Below are positions 1-8,039 of a stretch of DNA of 64,000 nucleotides, one piece after another. The stretch's first letter is position 1. The number at the start of each line of letters is the position of its first letter. Below the pieces are notes generated by a model. The model did not search any database. It was not told the origin of the DNA and saw nothing but the letters and a program-made list of their open reading frames with translations. The translations under genes and the position numbers were made by a program. Origin of the DNA: Pleomorphomonas diazotrophica (GTDB taxonomy: Bacteria > Pseudomonadota > Alphaproteobacteria > Rhizobiales > Pleomorphomonadaceae); the NCBI RefSeq assembly GCF_002844595.1, contig NZ_PJNW01000012.1:44546-108545 (forward strand), in the 5' to 3' direction.

Positions 1-90
1 AGCGGCGCCTGGAATATCGAGGACGACAACCCCTTCGCCCATCAGGCGGCGATGCTGGCGCTGCTGCTGCCTATCTACGAAGCCGGTTGA
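1..90 (+). CDS. C-terminal end of an unidentified protein (partial)
   Basis: The window opens inside a reading frame that ends in TGA. Only 29 residues are visible, ending LLLPIYEAG. Codon use is GC-rich like the neighbours, and the frame overlaps the 3' end of the convergent dehydrogenase gene by 16 bases, which is common for tightly packed convergent genes. No motif identifies the family, so no function is proposed. Confidence 0.5.
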   Translation, partial: SGAWNIEDDNPFAHQAAMLALLLPIYEAG

Positions 91-1169
91 ACGCGCGTCT
101 CCATCGGGCCGAATGAGATCTCGCCGATGCCGCGCGCCACGACCGCCTCCAGCACGGCCTCGGCATCGAGCGCCTGATGGACGTGATAGAGGCCGGGGGC
201 CACGGGGCCTGCCAGGAACTCACCGATCTGCAGCGCCGCGAGGCGGGCCGTCACCAGCGCCTCCTCCGTGCCGGAAAAATGCACGCTCAGTGCCACCGGC
301 TCCCCCTTGGACCAGCCGGACACCCGGACGCTGGCATTGCAGAGCGAACTGCCGAAGCGCAGCCGCTTGAAGAGGGCGGTGGTCACCCCGCGCACCAGCC
401 GGCTTCCCGCGAAAACCCGCCCCAGGGCGAACAGGGCGGCGGTTGCGAGCGGCGACTCGAAGGCGACGCCCGTCCACGCCGCGTCGACCGGCAGGGTGCG
501 CCCGAGGCTGTGCTGGTCGGAGAAGTCGACGGCGTGAAGCGTCCTCCGCCCCTCGCCGAAGCCGAAGTCCATGGGGGCGACGCGGCGGTCGCGGTGCTTG
601 TCGAACACCTGTCCGGCCATCCAGTCGATGGCGGCGTCGCCGTGGCGATCGCCGAGCCCGAACAGCAGGCCGATGTCGATCCGCTCGATCCGGTCCAGCC
701 GGGCGGCGCACCAGGCGGCCATGATGTTGGTGAGGCCGGGCGCTAGCCCCAGCGAGACGAGCGCCGCCGAGCGCCAGGGCGCCAGCCCCTCGACGCCCCG
801 CAGGAACGCGTCGTTGGCGGTGATGTCCGCATAGTGGATGCCATGCGCGACCAGGAAGGCGACGAAGGCGAGATCCTCCTGGTCCATGCACATGACGACC
901 CAGTCGATGCCATGGCAGGCCTGCTTCCAGGTTCGCGGGTCGTCGAGGTCGATCAGCACCGCCCGGCCGCCGATCGACCGCGCGAGCCGCTCGGCCTTGA
1001 TCAGGTTCCGGCCGGCAACGACCACGTCGAGATCGCCGCGCTCGCCGAGCGCCCGGCAGATGCGGCTGCCGACGCTGCCGTAGCCGCCCACCACCAGAAC
1101 CGCCCGGCGGGGAGACCCATCGTGCGAAACGCGGCTACCCGCCGCTATGGCTTCCCGTCGGTCATGCAT
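75..1169 (-). CDS. Saccharopine dehydrogenase-like NAD(P)-binding protein
   Basis: A 364-residue protein with a Rossmann dinucleotide-binding motif near the N-terminus (VLVVGGYGSVGSRICRAL), followed by the short alternating strand/helix pattern of the saccharopine dehydrogenase NADP-binding family (VVVAGRN, DLDD, YADITAND). It probably reduces or oxidises a small metabolite, but the substrate cannot be inferred. The ATG is preferred over longer upstream starts because a GGAAG ribosome site lies 8 bases ahead and the Rossmann motif begins about 20 residues in. It is divergent from a TetR-type regulator, a common arrangement for local control. The family call is from motif recognition only. Confidence 0.8.
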   Translation of the reverse strand: MHDRREAIAAGSRVSHDGSPRRAVLVVGGYGSVGSRICRALGERGDLDVVVAGRNLIKAERLARSIGGRAVLIDLDDPRTWKQACHGIDWVVMCMDQEDLAFVAFLVAHGIHYADITANDAFLRGVEGLAPWRSAALVSLGLAPGLTNIMAAWCAARLDRIERIDIGLLFGLGDRHGDAAIDWMAGQVFDKHRDRRVAPMDFGFGEGRRTLHAVDFSDQHSLGRTLPVDAAWTGVAFESPLATAALFALGRVFAGSRLVRGVTTALFKRLRFGSSLCNASVRVSGWSKGEPVALSVHFSGTEEALVTARLAALQIGEFLAGPVAPGLYHVHQALDAEAVLEAVVARGIGEISFGPMETRVQPAS

Positions 1170-1390
1170 CGTGACGCTTCCGCCTCTTCCTGCCGAAGGC
1201 ATAGCCGGCGCCCGGCCGCGTGGCCCCGGATTTTCCTGGACCATCGGCCGGTTTTGTCCGGTATCGGACGGCCGGGGCCGGATGGCCCGAAACGCACCGG
1301 CGGCGGCGTGTTCCATTGCGGACATTTCATGGCAACATGTCCGGAAACGAGCGGCCCCAGGGCCTGCCCGCGCACCGACAGGAGGCGGCA

Positions 1391-1966
1391 TTGACCATCG
1401 ATCGGCGGGTCTTGAGAACCCGGACCGCCCTTTACGATGCCCTGGTCGACCTCATTCGCGAGCGCGACTATGAGGCGATCACCGTCGAGGACATCCTGGC
1501 GCGCGCCAATGTCGGCCGGTCCACCTTCTACGCCCACTTCAAGTCCAAGGACGAACTCCTGGAGAAAAGCCTGGAGCGGCTCAGGCAGGAGCTGATCGCG
1601 GCGGTCGAGGCAACGCCGGAGGCGACCATCTTCACGGTGACGCGCACGCTGTTCGAGCATGTCCATCGTCATCGCGACATCCACTTCGCCCTGGCGAAGG
1701 GAACACGCGGCGCGCTGCTGCACGAATCCATCGCCGCGAACTTCGCCCAGGTGGTGCGGACGCTGCTGCCGAACGCCCGCGGCGGATCGATCCCGCGCGA
1801 GCTCGCCATCTCGCATATCAGCGGCAGCTTCCTCTGCGTGCTGCGCTGGTGGATGGACCGCAACCCTTCCGTCACGCCGGCCGAGGCCGACGGCCTGTTC
1901 TGCCGGCTAGTCTTTTCCGGCCTGGGGGAGGAGTTCGGGGCCATCCCTGAGCCCCCGGAGCGCTGA
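1391..1966 (+). CDS. TetR/AcrR-family transcriptional regulator
   Basis: The N-terminal helix-turn-helix is typical of TetR regulators: ITVEDILARANVGRSTFYAHF followed by KDELL. The C-terminal ligand-binding region is short and helical, with RELAISHISGSFLCVLRWW matching the TetR_C type often seen in AcrR-like repressors. A TTG start is chosen because GGAGG lies 5 bases upstream; an in-frame ATG at 1337 has no comparable ribosome site and would add 18 residues. It is divergent from the dehydrogenase gene and probably represses it, itself, or both, with release by an unknown ligand. Confidence 0.88.
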   Translation: MTIDRRVLRTRTALYDALVDLIRERDYEAITVEDILARANVGRSTFYAHFKSKDELLEKSLERLRQELIAAVEATPEATIFTVTRTLFEHVHRHRDIHFALAKGTRGALLHESIAANFAQVVRTLLPNARGGSIPRELAISHISGSFLCVLRWWMDRNPSVTPAEADGLFCRLVFSGLGEEFGAIPEPPER

Positions 1967-2108
1967 GGCGCGGCCCCCGTTTTCCCGGACAAACGCCGCG
2001 CCGCCGTCCCGAACCGGACCGGCCGGCCGTTTCATGCCGGATCGGCGAGAGCGGGAAGCCCACCGCGTGAGCTAGCTATTTCGCATCAACAGCGAAAGGC
2101 TTTCACCG

Positions 2109-2579
2109 ATGGTTTCATCTCTCCTCTCCAGCGCTCCCACCGGGTTGGTGTACCGGGCAACCGCGACCGCGCTCGCCATCCTCGTCATGACCTCGATCCA
2201 CCACATCTACGGCGCCGAGATCTTCGACACGCCCTACCGGCTCCATATCGTCTACGTCAGCATCCCCGTCGCCCTCGTCATCCTCGGCTGCGTCGCGCTG
2301 GCCCGCCGCACCGCCAGCGCGGCGGTGGCCCGGGCGGCTTCCTGGCTCTTCGTCATCCTCACCGGTCTCTTCGCCATCGTGGCCGTCGGCTTCTACGAAG
2401 GCGGCTACAACCACGTCATCCCCAACATCCAGTATCTTCTAGGCGTGGAGCACACCCTCAGGGCCGGCCTCTACGAGCCGCCCGACGACCTCGTCTTCCA
2501 GCTTACCGGCGTGGCCCAGTTCGGCATCGCCCTGGTGGCAGCCTCAGCCCTCTGGCGCCTCCTCTCTCACCACGCCTGA
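2109..2579 (+). CDS. Small four-helix integral membrane protein, unknown function
   Basis: A 156-residue protein with four hydrophobic segments at about residues 11-30, 47-66, 78-97 and 130-150, so an inner-membrane protein. A conserved-looking histidine-rich loop (TSIHHIYGAE) follows helix 1 and a second histidine occurs in GYNHVIPN. The family is not recognised; paired histidines in helices could bind heme or metal, but that is speculation. The start codon follows a GAAAGG-like ribosome site. It lies between the TetR regulator and the P450 gene, all on the plus strand. Confidence 0.7.
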   Translation: MVSSLLSSAPTGLVYRATATALAILVMTSIHHIYGAEIFDTPYRLHIVYVSIPVALVILGCVALARRTASAAVARAASWLFVILTGLFAIVAVGFYEGGYNHVIPNIQYLLGVEHTLRAGLYEPPDDLVFQLTGVAQFGIALVAASALWRLLSHHA

Positions 2580-2614
2580 CCGACGTCGCGAGGCGATTGG
2601 CGCCACCCTCTTCT

Positions 2615-2639
2615 GGAACTTTGCCCGGCCCTCACGGTT
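2615..2639 (+). promoter_or_regulatory. EcfG-type general stress promoter ahead of the P450 gene
   Basis: GGAAC, 16 bases, then GGTT, 29 bases before the P450 ATG and in the same direction. The alphaproteobacterial EcfG consensus is GGAAC-N16/17-CGTT; the -10 here has G in place of the first C, as in two other candidates in this window. Confidence 0.55.
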
Positions 2640-2668
2640 GGTCGAGACACGATCCGGGAGCGAGGGCG

Positions 2669-4090
2669 ATGGCGAGAAGCGACAAGGAAAGGAACACCGT
2701 CCGGGACGGAGCGGATCATGAACAAGGCGGCGAGGCGATGCCCGCCGGGCGCGACGCAGTGCCGTCGATCGCCCCGCTGCCCAGGATGTCCTTTGCCCAT
2801 TCGGCCGGCTTCTGGCTGAAGGTGGCGCTGCCCACCTTCCTGAAGGGCCTCATCATCCGCCGCCCCTGGGCCGAGGCCATGGCCGAGCGCTTCGATCTCG
2901 ACAGCCGGGCGGTGCGCTACATGGAAAAGCTCCATCGCGCCTATCAGGGCCGGAGCGTGCTCGTCCGCAACCCGATCCGGCCGCAGGCGGTTCTGTTCAG
3001 CGGCGACGACGTGAAGGCGGTTCTCGCCGGCACGCCCCAGCCCTTCACGCCGGCCTCCGACGAGAAGCGGGCCGCGCTCAGCCACTTCGGGCCGAAGCTG
3101 TCGCTGATCTCGCGCGGGGCCGACCGGCCGCCGCGCCGCGAACTCAACGAACGGGTGCTGGAAACCTCGGCCAGCGTCCACAGCCACGCCGAGATCTTCC
3201 GCACCATCGTCGCCATCGAAATGAACGCGGTGCTGACGCGGGCGGCGGAAAAGGGCGCGCTCGACTGGCCCATCTTCGCCGAGGGCTGGTTCCGCATGGT
3301 CCGCTCGATCGTGCTCGGCCCGTCGGCGCGCGACGATGTCGCCGTCAGCCGGCTCATGGCCCGGCTGCGCGGCCGCGCCAACTGGGCCTTCATGATGCCG
3401 AGGGACGAAGAGGCGCGGAACGAGCTGCTGTCGCGGCTTCAGGTCTACGTCAACGCGGCCGAGCCGGGCAGCCTCGCAGCCCTGGCGGCGGCGATGCCGG
3501 CCTCCGGCGCCGCCACCCACCAGATGACGCAGTGGCTGTTCGCCTTCGATCCGGCGGGCATGACGACGTTCCGGGCGCTGGCGCTGGTCGCGCCCAACAG
3601 GGAGGCCCTGTGGCAGAGCATGGAGGAGGTGCTGGGCGAGCGGCGCGACCTCGGCTTCCTCCGGGCCTCGGTCCTCGAGACCCTGCGTCTCTACCCCACC
3701 ACGCCGGCCATCCTTCGCCAGACCACCCAGCCGGTGCTGCTTGCCTCGGGCGCGCTCCGGAAAGGCACCGGCGCGCTGATCTATGCGCCCTTCTTCCACC
3801 GGGCGTCGTCCGTGGAGGCGGCCGACCGCTTCCAACCGGCCCGCTGGATCGGCCGGGATGCCGAGGACCTCCTGCCCTTCGTGCCCTTCAGCGCCGGCGA
3901 TGCCGTCTGCCCGGCCAAGAACCTGGTGCCGCTGCTCGCCGCCGAGGCGTTGCGCGCGCTGCTCTCGAACCACCGCTTCTTCATCCTCGAGCCCGGCTGG
4001 CTGAAGAGCGACCGGCCGCTCAAGGGCACGCTCAACCACTTCGCCATCCGCCTCGGGCTGGAACCGCTGCACCCGCCCGGGCCCGAGTGA
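2669..4090 (+). CDS. Cytochrome P450-like protein
   Basis: A 473-residue protein with the P450 landmarks in order: an I-helix segment FDPAGMTTF (about 292-301), the K-helix ExxR motif ETLR (337-340), and the heme-ligand loop with Cys414 (PFSAGDAVCPAKN). P450s are heme monooxygenases that need electron-transfer partners, none of which is nearby. The heme loop departs from the usual FxxGxRxCxG: the arginine is replaced by alanine and the glycine two residues after Cys is alanine. The start has GGGAG 8 bases upstream. A stress-type promoter precedes it. The substrate is unknown. Confidence 0.85.
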   Translation: MARSDKERNTVRDGADHEQGGEAMPAGRDAVPSIAPLPRMSFAHSAGFWLKVALPTFLKGLIIRRPWAEAMAERFDLDSRAVRYMEKLHRAYQGRSVLVRNPIRPQAVLFSGDDVKAVLAGTPQPFTPASDEKRAALSHFGPKLSLISRGADRPPRRELNERVLETSASVHSHAEIFRTIVAIEMNAVLTRAAEKGALDWPIFAEGWFRMVRSIVLGPSARDDVAVSRLMARLRGRANWAFMMPRDEEARNELLSRLQVYVNAAEPGSLAALAAAMPASGAATHQMTQWLFAFDPAGMTTFRALALVAPNREALWQSMEEVLGERRDLGFLRASVLETLRLYPTTPAILRQTTQPVLLASGALRKGTGALIYAPFFHRASSVEAADRFQPARWIGRDAEDLLPFVPFSAGDAVCPAKNLVPLLAAEALRALLSNHRFFILEPGWLKSDRPLKGTLNHFAIRLGLEPLHPPGPE

Positions 4091-4102
4091 GGAACTAGGC
4101 AT

Positions 4103-4250
4103 CCTATATCGGCGTTGCACTTTGTTCTGCCCGAGATCCTCTGCCTGCGCAGAGGAAGACAGAATTATATAAGAGAAACAAATATATAGGCTGCCTTCCT
4201 CTGCGCAGGCAGAGGATCTCGGACCGCAAAGGGCGAGGCCGAACTATAGG
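4103..4250. repeat. Family A long palindrome, copy A1
   Basis: Inverted repeat with 32-base arms (4131-4162 and 4191-4222) differing at one position, AT-rich centre (TATATAAG, ATATATAG) and further pairing outside (CTATAtCGGC against GCCGaacTATAG). It lies between convergent genes. The arm sequence differs from most copies (CAGAGG versus CAGGAC), but the layout is the same. Confidence 0.85.
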
Positions 4251-4273
4251 GCTCCATCGGTCTCAAGCCTCTC

Positions 4274-4438
4274 TCACTTGCTGGTGCGTCCGGTCTGCTT
4301 CGCCTCCTCCCGCCGCTCTTCGTCCTCGTCCGAGCGCTTCAGGTCTTCCCGGACGTCGAAATCGTCCGGGGCGTTCTTGGTGTTCACCCGCTCCTCGATG
4401 ATGCGGATCTGTTGCTTGTGCGTCTTGTTGCCGGCCAT
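4274..4438 (-). CDS. Tiny hydrophilic charged protein (54 aa)
   Basis: MAGNKTHKQQIRIIEERVNT, then a highly charged tail rich in Glu, Asp, Lys and Arg, ending KQTGRTSK. GGAGG lies 6 bases before the ATG. It follows the 71-residue gene by 11 bases, so the two are probably co-transcribed from the EcfG-type promoter at 4702-4726. The last residues match the end of the neighbouring 71-residue protein (QTGRTNK). No family is recognised; composition suggests a disordered stress protein. It is missed by size filters. Confidence 0.75.
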   Translation of the reverse strand: MAGNKTHKQQIRIIEERVNTKNAPDDFDVREDLKRSDEDEERREEAKQTGRTSK

Positions 4439-4449
4439 GTCGGCCTCCA

Positions 4450-4665
4450 TCACTTGTTGGTGCGTCCGGTCTGTTTCGGATCGACGCCGCCTTCCGGCGT
4501 GACGTCGTTCTCGACGTCGCCCTCGAAGGTGTTGTCGCCGTCGAGCCCGCCATCGTCCTCGATGATCTCGCCGGCTCCGGTCGTGCCCCTGGAGGTGCCG
4601 ATGCCGGGGTTCTCCTTGAGATCCTTGTCGGTGGGCTTCTCGGTCTTGAAATGCTGGCTGGTCAT
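4450..4665 (-). CDS. Small acidic hydrophilic protein (71 aa)
   Basis: Starts MTSQHFKTEKPTDKDLKENP and is rich in Gly, Asp, Glu and Thr without hydrophobic segments, so it is probably disordered and cytoplasmic. A strong GAGGAGG site precedes the ATG. The C-terminus QTGRTNK is shared, apart from one residue, with the next gene downstream. The EcfG-type promoter lies 37 bases upstream. The two genes are probably a stress-induced pair of unknown function. Confidence 0.78.
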   Translation of the reverse strand: MTSQHFKTEKPTDKDLKENPGIGTSRGTTGAGEIIEDDGGLDGDNTFEGDVENDVTPEGGVDPKQTGRTNK

Positions 4666-4701
4666 TTTCGCCTCCTCGCGTTCGTGGCTCATGCGTCTAC
4701 G

Positions 4702-4726
4702 AACCGCCCTGACCCCAGGATGTTCC
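4702..4726 (-). promoter_or_regulatory. EcfG-type promoter for the two small minus-strand genes
   Basis: On the minus strand GGAAC-N16-GGTT, 37 bases before the ATG of the 71-residue protein. It is back-to-back with the plus-strand EcfG-type promoter at 4739-4763. Confidence 0.6.
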
Positions 4727-4738
4727 GGAGCATGTTCC

Positions 4739-4763
4739 GGAACAAATGCCGGCGATCGGGGTT
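4739..4763 (+). promoter_or_regulatory. EcfG-type promoter for the 74-residue plus-strand protein
   Basis: GGAAC-N16-GGTT, 41 bases before the ATG. Together with the minus-strand site it forms a divergent pair around a repeated TGTTCCGGA sequence. Confidence 0.6.
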
Positions 4764-4803
4764 GGCATTTTCCAACCGCCATCCAACCGCAAAGGAGCGA
4801 GCC

Positions 4804-5028
4804 ATGGTCAACGGCAAGGGCGACAGCAAGCATTTCGGCAGGGGTTCGCAGGGCAAGGGCGACGGCACCGGCGCCATGACCGAGCTCGACAAGAACCTGG
4901 TGGGCGAGAACGACATCCTGTCGAACCGCGACAAGCAGCAGCATTCCAAGGAACGCGGCCAGGACGGCAACGCCATCAAGACCGACCTCGAACAGGATCA
5001 CGCCGCCAACCGCCTGCCGCCGGATTGA
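4804..5028 (+). CDS. Small hydrophilic protein (74 aa), probable stress protein
   Basis: MVNGKGDSKHFGRGSQGKGD, then Gly/Asp/Lys/Gln-rich sequence with no hydrophobic segment, ending AANRLPPD. AAAGGAG lies 7 bases before the ATG. Composition resembles other small, heat-soluble, desiccation- or osmotic-stress proteins, but no named family is recognised. Its EcfG-type promoter and its divergence from two similarly hydrophilic proteins support a stress role. It is convergent with the AI-2E transporter gene. Confidence 0.78.
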   Translation: MVNGKGDSKHFGRGSQGKGDGTGAMTELDKNLVGENDILSNRDKQQHSKERGQDGNAIKTDLEQDHAANRLPPD

Positions 5029-5036
5029 TCACACCC

Positions 5037-6119
5037 TCACGCTGGGCGGTCCGTCTCGCCGGCCGGCTCGGCCTCGTCGTCAGACTGCGCCTCCGGGAAA
5101 ATGTTCCAGACGGCGATGAACAGGGCGGCGATCGCCGGGCCGACGACGAAGCCGTCCAGGCCGAACACCGCGAGGCCGCCCAGCGTCGAGATCAGCACCA
5201 CGTAGTCGGGCAACCTGAGATCCTTGCCCACCAGCCTGGGGCGCAGGAGGTTGTCGACGAGGCCGATGACGAGTGCCCCGAACAGGATCAGCACCACGGC
5301 CTTCCAGATGGCGCCGGTGGCGAACAGATAGATCGCAACCGGCACCCAGACCGCCGCGGCGCCGATCGCCGGCAACAGCGACAGCGCCATCATCAGCACG
5401 CCCCACAAGAGCGGCGCGTGGACGCCGAGAAACCAGAAGATCAGGCCGCCGAGCAGGCCTTGCAGCGCGGCGATGAGGACGACGCCCTTGACGGTCGCCC
5501 GCACCACGGTGGTGAACTTGGCAAACAGCGCCCGCTTGTAGGCGGGGTTGAGCGGTACCGCCTTCCGGACCCGCAGGAACAGCCTGTCGCCGTCGCGGAT
5601 GAGGAAGAAGGCCAGATAGAGCATCAGCGCCAGGCTGATGAAGAAGGCGACGGTCGACTGGCTGATACCGACGACCTGGGCGGCCACATATTGGCTTGCC
5701 ACGGTCAGCGCGCCGCTCAACCGATCCTGAACGGCACCGAGCTCGCCGAAGCCATACTCGGCCAGGAAGTCCTTGGTCCAGGAGGGAAGCGCGTTGAACA
5801 CGGCCTGGAAGTAGCCGCCGACATCGATCTCGCCGGATTTGATCTGTTCAAACATCGCCGCCGCCTCGTTCACCAGGGCGACGCTGATCAGCACCAGCGG
5901 CACGATGACCATCAGCAGCACAATGACGATGGTCGCCGTCGCAGCCATGTTCGGCCGGCCGGGCATGGCGCCGAGCAGGCGGCGGTTCAACGGCGCAAAC
6001 AGGATCGCCACCACCGTGGCCCAGAGGATCGCGCCGAAGAACGGCCATAGCACCCAGGCAAAGGCCAGCGTGACCAGCACCGTCAGCAGCAGGAAGGATT
6101 TGCTTTCAAGGTTGCGCAC
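5037..6119 (-). CDS. AI-2E family transporter (TqsA/PerM-like permease)
   Basis: About 360 residues with some eight membrane segments and the family's usual pattern: two N-terminal helices (LLLTVLVTLAFAWVLWPFF), a soluble amphipathic middle, then a helix cluster with DNLLRPRLVGK and TLGGLAVFGLDGFVVGP near the C-terminus. Members act as inner-membrane exporters or ion/proton antiporters; the AI-2 link holds only for some. A GTG start is chosen because GGAGG lies 5 bases upstream; a TTG 12 codons earlier lacks a ribosome site. A perfect EcfG-type promoter precedes it, suggesting stress or osmotic induction. Confidence 0.9.
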   Translation of the reverse strand: MRNLESKSFLLLTVLVTLAFAWVLWPFFGAILWATVVAILFAPLNRRLLGAMPGRPNMAATATIVIVLLMVIVPLVLISVALVNEAAAMFEQIKSGEIDVGGYFQAVFNALPSWTKDFLAEYGFGELGAVQDRLSGALTVASQYVAAQVVGISQSTVAFFISLALMLYLAFFLIRDGDRLFLRVRKAVPLNPAYKRALFAKFTTVVRATVKGVVLIAALQGLLGGLIFWFLGVHAPLLWGVLMMALSLLPAIGAAAVWVPVAIYLFATGAIWKAVVLILFGALVIGLVDNLLRPRLVGKDLRLPDYVVLISTLGGLAVFGLDGFVVGPAIAALFIAVWNIFPEAQSDDEAEPAGETDRPA

Positions 6120-6213
6120 CGGCCCTCCAGTCCGGGCAGGAGGAACATCCGGCAACCGGCCGGGTCATGCGGCGACCCCAGCCCGAGCGGAACCCTCCAT
6201 CCGTGCAGGACCT

Positions 6214-6238
6214 AACGCACCGGCCCGGACATCGTTCC
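6214..6238 (-). promoter_or_regulatory. EcfG-type promoter ahead of the AI-2E transporter
   Basis: On the minus strand GGAAC-N16-CGTT, a full match to the general-stress consensus, about 95 bases before the chosen GTG start. Confidence 0.7.
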
Positions 6239-6268
6239 GAGTGTGGATGGGATGAAGTTCGGCCGGCT

Positions 6269-7078
6269 CTAGAACAGCTCGTCCAGCATCAGGTGGAACC
6301 GCAGCTTGCGCCGGTCCGGTCTGGCGATGCCGTAGCTCTGGAACAGTCGGTCTTGCAGCGCCGGGCCGAACTCGTGCAGGCAGTTCCAGAGGATGGCGAG
6401 ATCCTGGTAGCGGTCGGCGATGCCGGCCCGGCCCACGTCGATGCAGCCGACCACCTCGCCCCCCTCGACGATCAGATTGTCCAGCGAGAAGTCGCCGTGG
6501 GTCACCACCGGGTCGGCGGCGAGCGGTAGCAGGGCTTGCAGCCCGTCCCACACGTCCTCGGCCGTCCAGCCCTGCCGCTCCTCGTCGAAGTCGCCGACGT
6601 CGACCAGCCCGGCGTCGATGCGGGCGCGGGCGACGGCGAGCCGCTGGGCATGGCCGGCGACAAAGGGGCAGTCGCTTACGGGGATGGCGTGCAGCCGCCT
6701 GAGGAAGGCGGCGAGCGCGTCGATGACATCAGGGCGGGCGTCGGGCTCGGCCACGAGAACCTGGTAGGCCGTCCGACCGGGCAGCGCCGTCATCAGCAGA
6801 AAGGCCTCGTGGGGCGTGCGCCGGAACTTGACGACGGCCGGCACCGGCAGGTGGGCGGCGAGCCAGTTGAGCCGCGCCGCCTCCTCGGTGATGGCGTCGG
6901 CCACGGCGTCGCGGCCATGCTTCAGATAGAGGTTGGGCGCCCCCGCCTTGCCGTGAAGGCGAAAAACGGCGCCGCCCGAGGCGCCGATGGTGTCCCGCGC
7001 CCAGGCATAGCCCGCCACCGCGGCGGCGAGGCTCGGCGGCACGGTCGGGCGGGCGTCGTCCCGGTCGGCGTCGGTCAT
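6269..7078 (-). CDS. APH(3')-VI-like aminoglycoside phosphotransferase
   Basis: A 269-residue kinase. ATP-site lysine in LYLKHGRD (Lys53), catalytic loop HGDFSLDN (His194, Asp196, Asn201), metal-binding Asp214 in CIDVGRAG, followed by ADRYQDLAILWNCL and a C-terminus of RFHLMLDELF. These blocks are those of the APH(3') family, closest in memory to APH(3')-VI. Such enzymes phosphorylate the 3'-hydroxyl of kanamycin-type aminoglycosides; whether this chromosomal homologue confers resistance is unknown. The second methionine is chosen as start. No mobile element flanks it and base composition matches the surroundings, which favours a resident homologue. Confidence 0.9.
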   Translation of the reverse strand: MTDADRDDARPTVPPSLAAAVAGYAWARDTIGASGGAVFRLHGKAGAPNLYLKHGRDAVADAITEEAARLNWLAAHLPVPAVVKFRRTPHEAFLLMTALPGRTAYQVLVAEPDARPDVIDALAAFLRRLHAIPVSDCPFVAGHAQRLAVARARIDAGLVDVGDFDEERQGWTAEDVWDGLQALLPLAADPVVTHGDFSLDNLIVEGGEVVGCIDVGRAGIADRYQDLAILWNCLHEFGPALQDRLFQSYGIARPDRRKLRFHLMLDELF

Positions 7079-7205
7079 CGAAGGGTTCCAGGCGATAGGA
7101 TCAGATAGCCCCGAGGCTCGCCCGGCGCCCAACATAAGTGGGGTGCGGCGAGCGCCATCCCAAGGCCAAAAGACCCTGGGCCAGGATTATCGATGAAAAG
7201 AGGCC

Positions 7206-8039
7206 TTATTCCGGCCGCCAGCGGCGCAGCGCGTTGACGATGTCGCCGTCGATCTTGCCGGCCGCCACCATCTGCGACAGCATGGCAGAGGCCTCGTCCC
7301 GGTTCATGGCCGGGCGATAGGGTCGGCTCTCGATGAGGGCGCTGAACACGTCGCAGACGGTGACGCATCGCGTCCGCCAGGAGATGTCCGGCGCCGTCAG
7401 CCCAAAGGGATAGCCCGAACCATCGAGCCGTTCATGGTGGTGACGGATCACGTCCAGCACCGCGTTCCAGCCGATGATCCGCGTATCGCTGAGGCTGTCG
7501 TAGCCGATTTCCGAATGGCTGCGGATGGCGTCGATCTCCGTCTTGCGGAGACGCCGCGTCGCGTTCAGAAGGCTGGTGGGCACTGCCAGCTTGCCGATGT
7601 CGTGCAGCAGCGCGCCGACAAAGAGAACGGCGTGCTCGCTGCCGTCGACGCTCATGTCACGGGCGACGTGGACGACGAGCTTCGTGGTCTTCAGCGAATG
7701 GGCGAAGATATAGCCGCAGTGGCGCCTCAGCCTCGTCAGCATCGGAACGGCGCCGGCGTCGGCGAGATACTGGTGCACGCGGCCGATGGTGGCGGCGTCG
7801 CATCCGCTCCGCGTCAGCGCGGCATGGATGAGCAGCGACGTTCGCCTGTCGGGATAGCTCATGTCCTGGAGGTTGGCGGCCGGCACGGCGGACCCGGCGT
7901 CCGACGATAGGAGGCGGGAGGCTTTTCCCGCGTCAGCGGCAATCCGACTTGAGGACACATGCGGGGACACGTCGCTACCCAGCCTTTCGCACTCTGATCT
8001 TCCTGAAAGCGAAACGACGAGGCCCGGCCTCGCCGTCAT
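7206..8039 (-). CDS. HD-GYP domain protein (probable c-di-GMP phosphodiesterase)
   Basis: The catalytic HD doublet is at residues 146-147 in ALLHDIGKLAVP, preceded by the metal-binding His114 (FAHSLKTT) and followed by RHHHERLDGSGYPFGL (about 199-214), the GYP signature. Enzymes of this type hydrolyse cyclic di-GMP at a bi- or trinuclear iron centre. No receiver or PAS domain is evident in the first 100 residues, which look weakly ordered. The start is uncertain: no strong ribosome site precedes it, and Met60 is an alternative. Confidence 0.88.
   Translation of the reverse strand: MTARPGLVVSLSGRSECERLGSDVSPHVSSSRIAADAGKASRLLSSDAGSAVPAANLQDMSYPDRRTSLLIHAALTRSGCDAATIGRVHQYLADAGAVPMLTRLRRHCGYIFAHSLKTTKLVVHVARDMSVDGSEHAVLFVGALLHDIGKLAVPTSLLNATRRLRKTEIDAIRSHSEIGYDSLSDTRIIGWNAVLDVIRHHHERLDGSGYPFGLTAPDISWRTRCVTVCDVFSALIESRPYRPAMNRDEASAMLSQMVAAGKIDGDIVNALRRWRPE

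Noticed and set aside
4746..6050. Long plus-strand open frame across the AI-2E transporter
   Set aside because: It is the antisense shadow of a clear transporter gene; composition is low-complexity (Arg, Gln, Asp, His rich) without domains.
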